Shown: positions 1-5,284 of the stretch, piece after piece
Layout: each line of letters begins with the position of its first letter
Position numbering within the stretch: position 1 is the first letter of the stretch
NCBI GenBank assembly: GCA_003476595.1
Contig: DMTU01000029.1
Location: 1 to 5,284 of the forward strand
Source: Acidimicrobiaceae bacterium
GTDB taxonomy: Bacteria; Actinomycetota; Acidimicrobiia; Acidimicrobiales; Salinilacustritrichaceae
DNA length: 5,284 nt
Direction of reading: 5' to 3'
Notes under the pieces: generated by a model
The model's input: the letters and a program-made list of their open reading frames with translations, nothing else
Told to the model about the DNA's origin: nothing
The model's database searches: none
Made by a program: the position numbers and the translations under genes

Positions 1-19
1 CTAGGAGACTGCTGAGCAA
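1..19 (+). repeat. Left terminal inverted repeat of the IS
   Basis: The sequence CTAGGAGACTGCTGAGCAA is the exact reverse complement of 1745-1763. Beyond base 19 the two ends diverge. This end is nearest the transposase 3' end. The first four bases, CTAG, are palindromic and may belong to the target rather than the element. Confidence 0.93.
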
Positions 20-155
20 CTGACTTCTAGGCTCGGCAGTGGGTCCGGGGAAGTGGCCGAACCGAAGAGCCGGCGTGAAGAGGGTGTGAGCCGGTCACCC
101 TGGTTGGGTTGAACCCGAAGGTGTGGTCCCTTCTTTGCCCTCCCCGGACCGCCGT

Positions 156-1691
156 TCAGGTGATGGCCCAGCCGGTGGGTCCGTGGTGGAGACCGAGGTT
201 GAGCAGGCGTCGCAGGTTGAGTGCGGCGGCCCGGTGGCTGAGACCGAGTCGGTTGCGTTCGACACCACGGAAGCGGACTCGTCGGTGTCCGTTGGCGACG
301 AGCCAGGCGATGGTGCGTTCGACCATGGGTCGGTGCTGGCGGTAGTCGGCCAGGTGGGTGCCGGCTCGCCAATCGTTGCGTGCGGCAGCGAGGAGCTCGT
401 CGTGGTCGCTGACGTCGAACTTGCGGCCGTTGGTGGAGCTGGTGCAGCGATGGCGCAGCGGACAGGAACGGCATCGCGGGCCGAAGATGGCGTTGCCAGC
501 GGGGGTGATCGACACGGTCTGACCGGCGGGGCAGGTGACGGTCCGGGCGGTGTAGTCGACGGTGAAGTCGTCTCGGTGGAACTGATCGTGGTCCAGCTTG
601 GGGTTCCGTGCGAGCGGCCAGGGCTTGATGATCACGGTGTGGTCGCCGTCGGCCAGCGCAGCACGGACCGGGCCCGATCCGTAGGCGGAATCGGCCAGCA
701 CATCGAGACCGGGATCCTCGTCGGCCAGGAGCCGGGCGCCGACCGGGCCGTCACCGGTGTTGGCTGGGGTGAGATCGCAGCCGGTGATGATCCCGGTGTC
801 GGGCTCGACGGCGAGATGGGCCTTGTAGCCATCTCGGTAGCTGGACCGGGACTTGTGCATGTGCCGCGACTCCGGATCGACCGTGGAGATCACCCGCTCC
901 GACGCGACACCCCGAACGATCCGCCAGCTGCCCGCACCACGTTCCGGGTCCGGTTCGACGTCTTGGCCCGCGACCAGCGCAAGAAGCGCAACAAGTTGCT
1001 GTTGTTGTTCGTCGAGGTCGACCCCTTCGAGGGCGGCCAGGATCGTGAGGGCATCGTTGACGAGCCTGGTGATCAGCTCGTCACGAGCAGCCGGGTCGTC
1101 CCACGCGCAGGCGGGTTTGCCGGGCGAGTCGTAGTCATGGGCGGACACCTCGACCGAGGCGGCGGCGGGGATCGCCTTGCGGGCCCGGCGGATCATCGAC
1201 ACGAGCTGGGTGACCGTGTCCTGGGTTGCGACCGCATCATCGAGCAACGTCGAGTCCAGCGCCCGGCGGGTCTTGCCGGCCAACACCCCGGTCTCGGCCA
1301 CCACCGCTCGGACTGCGTCGAAGATCCGCTCGGGTGACTCGCTCGCCCGGAGCTTGTTGCGCCACAACGTCAGCACCGTCGGATGGAAACCCTCGTCATC
1401 GAGCGCCAGTCCCGCAGCGACCTTCCAGCGCAGATCCGTCCGTAGCGCGTCGATCGCTTCGCGGTCGGAGCGGCCCTCCAAGGCTTGGAGCACCATCACC
1501 GTCGCGATCACATCAGCCGGCACCGACGGTCGACCCCGCTTCGACGGGAACAGATCCTCGAACATCGCGTCCGGGAACAGGCGGTGGCGGTGATCGGCCA
1601 GGAACCGATGGACCGAACCCTCCGGAACCAGATGACCGACCAACGCGCCCGCGTCGAGCAATTCCCGGTCCTGATCGCTGCTGCCCTGCAT
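156..1691 (-). CDS. IS1182-family DDE transposase, intact
   Basis: A 511-aa transposase that would cut and rejoin the element at its inverted repeats. The N-terminal part (about residues 25-115) resembles the DUF772-type helical domain of IS5/IS1182 transposases, with RGRPS at 52-56 followed by a helical stretch. The RNase H-like core shows all three expected acidic residues: D146 in ALDSTLL, D334 in VLADSAYG, and E458 in the YRQHRPMVERTIAWL block, where Y450, R454 and E458 match the family's Y-R-E signature. Between the first two lie a helical insert and the DPESRHMHKS...DGYKAHLAV region (272-294) typical of IS1182 members. Cysteines 387, 407, 410 and 416 form a zinc-knuckle-like cluster before the final acidic residue. 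There is no frameshift or internal stop. The ATG at 1691 lies 53 bp inside the right repeat; no strong ribosome-binding site precedes it, only a weak GCGGGT immediately upstream. Family assignment is from motif recognition. Confidence 0.93.
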   Translation of the reverse strand: MQGSSDQDRELLDAGALVGHLVPEGSVHRFLADHRHRLFPDAMFEDLFPSKRGRPSVPADVIATVMVLQALEGRSDREAIDALRTDLRWKVAAGLALDDEGFHPTVLTLWRNKLRASESPERIFDAVRAVVAETGVLAGKTRRALDSTLLDDAVATQDTVTQLVSMIRRARKAIPAAASVEVSAHDYDSPGKPACAWDDPAARDELITRLVNDALTILAALEGVDLDEQQQQLVALLALVAGQDVEPDPERGAGSWRIVRGVASERVISTVDPESRHMHKSRSSYRDGYKAHLAVEPDTGIITGCDLTPANTGDGPVGARLLADEDPGLDVLADSAYGSGPVRAALADGDHTVIIKPWPLARNPKLDHDQFHRDDFTVDYTARTVTCPAGQTVSITPAGNAIFGPRCRSCPLRHRCTSSTNGRKFDVSDHDELLAAARNDWRAGTHLADYRQHRPMVERTIAWLVANGHRRVRFRGVERNRLGLSHRAAALNLRRLLNLGLHHGPTGWAIT

Positions 1692-1744
1692 ACCCGCGGT
1701 CTACCGAACCCGCCGGCAGATCGCGAGCACCCGATCAGACCGGA

Positions 1745-1763
1745 TTGCTCAGCAGTCTCCTAG
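1745..1763 (-). repeat. Right terminal inverted repeat of the IS
   Basis: This is the exact reverse complement of bases 1-19 and ends in CTAG, after which the chromosomal sequence starts (ACCCCCAGC). It lies 53 bp upstream of the transposase start, so any transposase promoter would overlap or adjoin it; I see no clear -10/-35 pair. Confidence 0.93.
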
Positions 1764-1777
1764 ACCCCCAGCACCAC

Positions 1778-1804
1778 CACGGCGGCCCGCCCCCCTGGGC
1801 CGTG
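1778..1804 (-). terminator. Second, weaker GC-rich hairpin after pckG
   Basis: CACGG at 1778-1782 pairs with CCGTG at 1800-1804, and CCC at 1786-1788 with GGG at 1797-1799. This gives eight pairs with a 3-base bulge and an 8-base loop. It directly follows the main pckG hairpin in the direction of pckG transcription, so the two form a tandem pair. No T-run follows. At this GC content such a stem could arise by chance. Confidence 0.35.
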
Positions 1805-1805
1805 C

Positions 1806-1848
1806 GCGAGGAGGGCCCCAGCCGGATCGGCTGGGGCCCTCGTCTCGC
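1806..1848 (-). terminator. Probable pckG terminator hairpin
   Basis: A perfect 14-bp inverted repeat (1811-1824 with 1828-1841, loop GAT at 1825-1827) is extended at its base by five more pairs (GCGAG 1806-1810 with CTCGC 1844-1848) across a 2-base bulge. It begins 14 bases after the pckG stop codon, where an intrinsic terminator is expected. No T-run follows on either strand; U-less terminators are often proposed in high-GC actinobacteria. The stem is nearly symmetric, so it could also limit transcription entering from the IS side. Confidence 0.75.
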
Positions 1849-1862
1849 AGCAGGCGGTGGGC

Positions 1863-3662
1863 CTACTGGCTCAGCTTCTTCTCGAGCGTCTCGAGCCGGT
1901 CCCGCAGGGCCTCGGGCAGGCGCTCGCCGATGGAGTCGAAGTGCGCCTCGATCAAGGGCACCTCCTGGCGCCACGACTCGGCGTCGACCTCGAGCAGCTG
2001 GTCGAGCACGGCCGGGTCGATGTCGAGGCCCTCGGTGTCGAGCGACCCCGATGTGGGCACGAGGCCGATCGGGGTCTGGGCGGTGTCGGCGGTCCCCTCG
2101 AGGCGCTCGAGGACCCACTTGAGCACCCGGATGTTGTCGCCGAAGCCGGGCCACAGGAACGAGCCGTCCTCGCCCCGGCGGAACCAGTTGACCCAGAACA
2201 GCTTCGGGAGCTGCGCGCCCTCCCGCTCGCCGATGTCGAGCCAGTGCTGCATGTAGTCGCCGGCGTTGTACCCGATGAAGGGCAGCATGGCGAAGGGGTC
2301 GAAGCGGACCTCGCCGACCTTGCCGGCGGCCGCCGCCGTCTTCTCCGAGCTCATGATCGAGCCGAGGAAGACGCCGTCCTCCCAGGACTCGGCCTCGGTC
2401 ACCAGCGGGACGTTGGTGGCGCGGCGACCGCCGAAGAGGATGGCCGAGATCGGCACGCCCTTGGGATCCTCGAACTCGGGGGCGATGACCGGGCACTGCG
2501 ACGCCGGCGCGGTGAAGCGGGCGTTGGGGTGCGCGGCGGGGGCGTCGGACTCGGGGGTCCAGTCGTTGCCCTTCCAGTCGATGAGGTGGGCCGGGGGCTC
2601 GGAGAGGCCCTCCCACCACACGTCGTCGTCGTCGGTCTTGGCCACGTTGGTGAAGATCGAGTTGGCGTCGACCGAGCGCAGCGCGTTGTGGTTGGTCTCC
2701 TCGCTGGTGCCGGGGGCGACGCCGAAGAAGCCGGACTCGGGGTTGATGGCGTAGAGCTGGCCGTCGTCGCCGAACTTGAGCCAGGCGATGTCGTCGCCGA
2801 CCGTCTCCACCTTCCACCCCGGCAGGGTGGACTCGAGCATGGCCATGTTCGTCTTGCCGCACGCGGAGGGGAAGGCGGCCGCGACGTACTTCTTCTCGCC
2901 GTTCGGCGGGGTGACGCCGATGATGAGCATGTGCTCGGCCATCCAGCCCTCGTCGCGGGCCATGGTCGAGGCGATGCGCAGGGCGAAGCACTTCTTGCCG
3001 AGCAGGGCGTTGCCGCCGTAGCCGGAGCCGTAGGACCAGATCTCGCGGTCCTCGGGGAAGTGGCAGATGTACTTGTTGTCGGCGTCGCATGGCCACGCGA
3101 CGTCGTCGCGGGCGTTGCCCTCGCCGTCGACCAGCGGGTAGCCGACGGAGTGCAGGCACTTGACCCACTCGCCGTCACCGAGGACGTCGAGTGCGCCCTG
3201 GCCCATGCGGGTCATGATCTTCATGTTCACCACGACGTAGGCGCTGTCGGTGAGCTGCACGCCGATGTGGGCGATGGGCGAGCCGAGGGGGCCCATCGAG
3301 AACGGGATGACGTACATCGTCCGGCCCCGCATGGCGCCCCGGTAGAAGGCGAGCACCTCCTCCTTCATCTCCGACGGTGCCCGCCAGTTGTTGGTGGGGC
3401 CGGCGTCGATCTCGAGGGTCGAGTTGATGAACGTGCGCTCCTCGACCCGGGCGACGTCGGCGGGGTCGGAGTTGCACAGGAAGGAGTTCGGACGCTTCGA
3501 GTCGTCGAGGCGGGTGAAGGAACCCTGCTCGACCAGGAGGCTCGTCAGCCGGTCCCACTCCTCGTCGGAGCCGTCGCACCACTCGATGGCGTCGGGCTGG
3601 AAGATCTCCGCCCACTCGTCCACCCAGGCCTTCAGCCTCTCGTTGGTCGTCGTTGCGGCCAT
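1863..3662 (-). CDS. pckG: Phosphoenolpyruvate carboxykinase (GTP)
   Basis: Cytosolic enzyme converting oxaloacetate and GTP to phosphoenolpyruvate, CO2 and GDP with Mn2+, the entry step from TCA-cycle intermediates to gluconeogenesis; it can run in reverse as an anaplerotic step. The 599-aa length is usual for the GTP family. Visible motifs, numbered from the ATG at 3662: the substrate-arginine segment DVARVEER (R72), [11 protein letters not shown] (from 215) with the metal-binding lysine region, AEHMLI (H244), the P-loop FPSACGKTN (264-272) with the hyper-reactive cysteine C268, the kinase-2 motif VGDDIAW (288-294), FGGRR (410-414), and the aromatic guanine pocket FWVNWF...WPGFGDN (489-510). 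The frame runs on to a TTG at 3695, but the ATG at 3662 has GGAGG ten bases upstream and its N-terminus fits the family. The gene is complete, with no missing key residue. It lies 70 bp downstream of the cold-shock-like gene on the same strand, without an obvious promoter between them, and ends at a strong hairpin. Confidence 0.97.
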   Translation of the reverse strand: MAATTTNERLKAWVDEWAEIFQPDAIEWCDGSDEEWDRLTSLLVEQGSFTRLDDSKRPNSFLCNSDPADVARVEERTFINSTLEIDAGPTNNWRAPSEMKEEVLAFYRGAMRGRTMYVIPFSMGPLGSPIAHIGVQLTDSAYVVVNMKIMTRMGQGALDVLGDGEWVKCLHSVGYPLVDGEGNARDDVAWPCDADNKYICHFPEDREIWSYGSGYGGNALLGKKCFALRIASTMARDEGWMAEHMLIIGVTPPNGEKKYVAAAFPSACGKTNMAMLESTLPGWKVETVGDDIAWLKFGDDGQLYAINPESGFFGVAPGTSEETNHNALRSVDANSIFTNVAKTDDDDVWWEGLSEPPAHLIDWKGNDWTPESDAPAAHPNARFTAPASQCPVIAPEFEDPKGVPISAILFGGRRATNVPLVTEAESWEDGVFLGSIMSSEKTAAAAGKVGEVRFDPFAMLPFIGYNAGDYMQHWLDIGEREGAQLPKLFWVNWFRRGEDGSFLWPGFGDNIRVLKWVLERLEGTADTAQTPIGLVPTSGSLDTEGLDIDPAVLDQLLEVDAESWRQEVPLIEAHFDSIGERLPEALRDRLETLEKKLSQ

Positions 3663-3672
3663 TTGTCTCTCG

Positions 3673-3677
3673 CCTCC
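3673..3677 (-). promoter_or_regulatory. Ribosome-binding site of pckG
   Basis: GGAGG on the minus strand, ten bases before the ATG at 3662. It decides the start in favour of that ATG over the in-frame TTG at 3695, which would add eleven residues ([11 protein letters not shown]) unlike the family's N-terminus. Confidence 0.7.
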
Positions 3678-3732
3678 GTCGCGCCGTTGCGACAAGTCGA
3701 GGGATCAGCTCCGAGCCGGGGTGGCCTGGAGG

Positions 3733-3987
3733 TCAGATCCCGGTCTCCAGCGGCACGTCGTCCTGGGGAAAGCGCGGCGTGCCCATGTCCACTTCGGAGC
3801 CCAGCAGGAGATCCGCAGCGCGGCCGGCGTCGTCGGGCGTGAACACGACTCGCTGGCCCTGCCGCAGCATCCGGAACACCGATCCGTGGAGTGCGCCGGG
3901 CGCCAGGTCGTACTCGCACAGGTCGGTGTCGGCGATGATCACGCCATCCCCGGTCCCGGGATCGTACGACTTGATGACACCCTGCAC
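3733..3987 (-). CDS. Small divergent cold-shock-domain-like protein
   Basis: An 84-aa protein whose pattern follows a cold-shock (CspA-like) OB fold: GVIKSYDPGTGDGVIIADT (3-21) lines up with GIVKWFNADKGFGFITPDD of CspA, and VFRMLRQGQRVVFTPDDAG (37-55) with its second half. The nucleic-acid-binding features are largely lost: the RNP1 core GFGFI is GDGVI, the conserved W is S7, and the RNP2 VFVHF position reads CEYDL. The acidic tail (residues 65-84) extends past the usual domain end. It may have kept the fold without normal RNA binding, or be a domain of another role; its function is unknown. The start is uncertain. The GTG at 3987 has AGGAG five bases upstream and puts the fold at the N-terminus; in-frame GTG at 4035 and ATG at 4029 would give up to 100 aa. 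It could be co-transcribed with pckG. Confidence 0.72.
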   Translation of the reverse strand: MQGVIKSYDPGTGDGVIIADTDLCEYDLAPGALHGSVFRMLRQGQRVVFTPDDAGRAADLLLGSEVDMGTPRFPQDDVPLETGI

Positions 3988-3992
3988 GACGG

Positions 3993-3997
3993 CTCCT
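3993..3997 (-). promoter_or_regulatory. Ribosome-binding site supporting the 3987 start
   Basis: AGGAG on the minus strand, five bases before a GTG codon at 3987. It is the best Shine-Dalgarno match among the possible starts of the cold-shock-like gene; the GTG at 4035 has only a partial GGA about ten bases upstream. Confidence 0.5.
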
Positions 3998-4024
3998 GCA
4001 TCGATCGGTTGACTGGGTCCGGCC

Positions 4025-4030
4025 ACCATA
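4025..4030 (-). promoter_or_regulatory. Candidate -10 box for the cold-shock-like gene
   Basis: TATGGT on the minus strand fits the actinobacterial TANNNT -10 pattern. It would give a leader of roughly 30 bases ahead of the GTG start at 3987. The best -35 look-alike is TTGTGA at 4051-4056, with a long 20-bp spacer, so the pairing is weak. If this box is real, the longer starts at 4035 and 4029 are excluded. Confidence 0.3.
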
Positions 4031-4057
4031 CCCACGTGTCCACATTCCGGTCACAAC

Positions 4058-4069
4058 GCCAGGGCTGGC
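4058..4069. promoter_or_regulatory. Short palindrome in the divergent intergenic region
   Basis: GCCAGGGCTGGC reads as five-base arms GCCAG/CTGGC around a GG centre. Part of it, CCAGGG at 4059-4064, is also repeated in inverted form as CCCTGG at 4083-4088. It lies between two divergent genes, where an operator could act on both. No known regulator site is recognised, and short GC palindromes are common at this base composition. Confidence 0.2.
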
Positions 4070-4113
4070 AAGAGGCGAAGGACCCTGGTCCGCTCCGGCT
4101 GGTGACCCGTCGA

Positions 4114-4119
4114 TAGGGT
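4114..4119 (+). promoter_or_regulatory. Candidate -10 box for a leaderless FakA-like mRNA
   Basis: TAGGGT fits the actinobacterial TANNNT -10 pattern and ends nine bases before the ATG at 4129. That spacing would place the transcription start at or just before the start codon. No Shine-Dalgarno sequence with good spacing lies upstream of that ATG, which agrees with leaderless translation. No convincing -35 is seen. Confidence 0.45.
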
Positions 4120-4128
4120 TCCCCGCCG

Positions 4129-5284
4129 ATGACGACGCTCGACCGCCTCGGTGCCGCCGAGCTCGGCCGCGCCATCGCCACCTTCGGCGACGCGCTGTCG
4201 ATGCACCAGGAGGCCATCAACCGCCTCAACGTGTACCCGGTGCCCGACGGCGACACCGGCACCAACATGACCCTGACCCTGCGGTCGGTGGCCGAGGCCG
4301 TGGCGGGCGTGGGGGACGAGGACATGGCGGCGGTGTGCAAGGCCATCGCCCACGGCTCGCTGATGGGGGCCCGGGGCAACTCGGGCGTGATCCTGTCCCA
4401 GCTCCTGCGGGGCATGACCGAGGTCGTGCGCGACCACGACGCCCTCGACGGGCAGGTGCTCGCCGCCGCGCTCACCCGAGCGTCCGAGCTGTCCTACGAG
4501 GCCGTGCAGCGCCCGGTCGAGGGCACCATCCTCACGGTGGTGCGCGAGGCCGCCGAGGCGGCGCGCGAAGCCGCCGGCGGGGGCACCGCCCTGGTCGAGG
4601 TGCTCGCCCGCACCCGGGATGCCGGGCAGGTGTCCCTCGACGGCACGCCCGAGCTGCTCGCCGTGCTGAAGGAGGCCGGGGTGGTGGATGCCGGCGGCGC
4701 AGGCTTCCTGCTGCTGCTCGACGCGCTGCTCCACGTCGTGGACGGGCGCGAGGTGCCGGCTCCGCCGGACGCGCCCGAGGGGGCGGCCGACCGGGTCCGC
4801 GGCGGTGGCGACGCCACCCCCGAGACCGGCAAGCACGTGTCCGAGCTGCGCTACGAGGTCATGTACCTGCTCGAGGCACCCGACGAGGCCATGCCGGCGT
4901 TCCGCGAGGTGTGGGCCGGCATCGGCGACTCCATCGTCGTGGTCGGCGGTGACGGCATCTTCAACTGCCACATCCACACCGACGACATCGGCCCCGCCAT
5001 CGAGGCCGCCATCGAGATCGGCCGCCCCCGCCAGATCCGGGTCACCGACCTGCTCGACGAGCTGCACGAGGTCGAAGAGGAGCGCTGGGTCCGCGAGGCC
5101 GCTGCCGAGGGTGACCCGGGGCCCGAGCCGGACCCGGTGCCCTGCGGGGTCGTCGCCGTGGCCACGGGCGAGGGCATCCGTCGCATCTTCGGGAACCTGC
5201 GGGTGCAGCAGGTGGTCACGGGCGGCCAGTCGATGAACCCCTCGACGGCCCAGCTGCTCGAGGCGGTCGAGGCGGTGCCGGCCC
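4129..5284 (+). CDS. DAK2-domain FakA/YloV-like protein, 5' part
   Basis: The first 385 codons of a gene cut by the window end. Family members phosphorylate fatty acids held by a FakB partner, feeding acyl-phosphate into phospholipid synthesis. The N-terminal DhaL/DAK2 kinase domain (about 9-205) has NRLNVYPVPDGDTGTNM (31-47) with Mg-ATP ligands D40 and D42, GARGNSGVILSQLLRG (80-95), RPVEGTILTVVREA (128-141) and DAGGAGF (187-193). A low-complexity linker (about 209-236) leads to the middle domain with GDSIVVVGGDG (266-276) and HIHTDD (281-286), then the start of the C-terminal domain with GVVAVATGEGIRRIF (340-354) and GGQSMNPST (365-373). The CTEF-like segment of Firmicutes FakA, with its zinc-binding cysteine, seems to read YEVMYLLE (242-249). 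No fakB is in view, so the substrate is inferred. The family is usually about 530-560 aa, so roughly a third is missing. The start is the ATG after the TAGGGT box; translation was read directly and is open to the edge. Confidence 0.92.
   Translation, partial: MTTLDRLGAAELGRAIATFGDALSMHQEAINRLNVYPVPDGDTGTNMTLTLRSVAEAVAGVGDEDMAAVCKAIAHGSLMGARGNSGVILSQLLRGMTEVVRDHDALDGQVLAAALTRASELSYEAVQRPVEGTILTVVREAAEAAREAAGGGTALVEVLARTRDAGQVSLDGTPELLAVLKEAGVVDAGGAGFLLLLDALLHVVDGREVPAPPDAPEGAADRVRGGGDATPETGKHVSELRYEVMYLLEAPDEAMPAFREVWAGIGDSIVVVGGDGIFNCHIHTDDIGPAIEAAIEIGRPRQIRVTDLLDELHEVEEERWVREAAAEGDPGPEPDPVPCGVVAVATGEGIRRIFGNLRVQQVVTGGQSMNPSTAQLLEAVEAVPA

Larger units (their letters stand above)
1..1763 (-). 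mobile_element. Complete IS1182-like insertion sequence
   Basis: A 1763-bp element bounded by perfect 19-bp inverted repeats (1-19 and 1745-1763), with one transposase gene filling 156-1691 on the minus strand. The transposase N-terminus, DDE core and cysteine cluster resemble the IS1182 family, and the size fits that family. There is no passenger gene: the 136 bp left of the transposase stop (20-155) and the 53 bp right of its start (1692-1744) are non-coding. The outermost four bases at both ends are CTAG, which is its own reverse complement. They may therefore be either part of the inverted repeats or a 4-bp target duplication; with CTAG excluded the element would be 5-1759 with 15-bp repeats. 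The left flank lies outside the window, so a target duplication cannot be confirmed. Intact ends and an open gene suggest recent or ongoing activity. Confidence 0.9.

Noticed and set aside
105..116. GGGTTCAACCC on the minus strand, resembling a tRNA T-arm (possible tRNA fragment or integration site)
   Set aside because: There is no matching acceptor stem, anticodon arm or 3' CCA nearby, and the stem/loop lengths do not fit a T-arm. It lies in the non-coding end of the IS.
20..155. Possible small RNA or passenger gene in the left end of the IS
   Set aside because: No frame with a start and recognisable protein, no promoter-like boxes and no strong hairpin were seen; it is ordinary IS end sequence.
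123..1337. A 404-codon plus-strand open frame opposite the transposase
   Set aside because: It mirrors the GC-rich codon pattern of the intact transposase, has low-complexity G/V/D-rich translation and no recognisable domain. It is an antisense shadow.
3678..3693. Five-base hairpin (GTCGC/GCGAC) one base upstream of the pckG ribosome-binding site
   Set aside because: A 5-bp stem with a 6-base loop is expected by chance in such GC-rich DNA; it does not extend and does not sequester the GGAGG.
1857..3842. A 661-codon plus-strand open frame opposite pckG, longer than pckG itself
   Set aside because: Length alone is not evidence at this GC content. The translation is V/G/L/D-rich with no motifs, while the minus strand encodes a full PEP carboxykinase.
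4051..5067. A 338-codon minus-strand open frame opposite the FakA-like gene
   Set aside because: The plus strand carries clear DAK2 motifs; the opposite frame is histidine/glycine-rich with no family resemblance.
1..5284. CRISPR array, defence island or other novel multi-gene system
   Set aside because: No spaced direct repeats, no nuclease, toxin-antitoxin or phage proteins are present. The window is one IS plus chromosomal metabolic genes.

Overview
The window is very GC-rich. Codons end mostly in G or C, GTG is used as a start, and one gene probably makes a leaderless mRNA. It also carries a GTP-type PEP carboxykinase and an actinobacterial-looking DAK2/FakA-like protein. Together these suggest a high-GC actinobacterium, perhaps of the Acidimicrobiia. 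The lineage is inferred from protein style only; no database search was possible.

Layout: (1) Positions 1-1763 are one complete insertion sequence with perfect 19-bp terminal inverted repeats and a single intact IS1182-type DDE transposase on the minus strand. The window begins on the first base of the element, as expected where an assembly contig stops at a repeated IS. (2) Positions 1764-1862 are a short spacer with two tandem GC-rich hairpins, the likely terminator of the next gene. (3) Positions 1863-3662 (minus) encode a full-length GTP-dependent phosphoenolpyruvate carboxykinase, pckG. (4) Positions 3733-3987 (minus), 70 bp upstream of pckG and in the same direction, encode a small protein with the outline of a cold-shock domain but without most of its aromatic RNA-binding residues. 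(5) Positions 3988-4128 are a divergent intergenic region with candidate promoters and short dyads. (6) From 4129 to the window end (plus) runs the 5' part of a DAK2-domain protein of the FakA/YloV type, cut off by the window edge.

The chromosomal genes look like core functions: pckG makes PEP from oxaloacetate in gluconeogenesis, and the FakA-like protein is expected to act in acyl-phosphate and phospholipid metabolism. The cold-shock-like gene may share a transcript with pckG. The IS lies just beyond the pckG terminator hairpins and breaks no gene that can be seen. I find no strong evidence for an undescribed multi-gene system. The most unusual items are the degenerate cold-shock-like protein and the changed presumed metal-site motif in the FakA-like protein.
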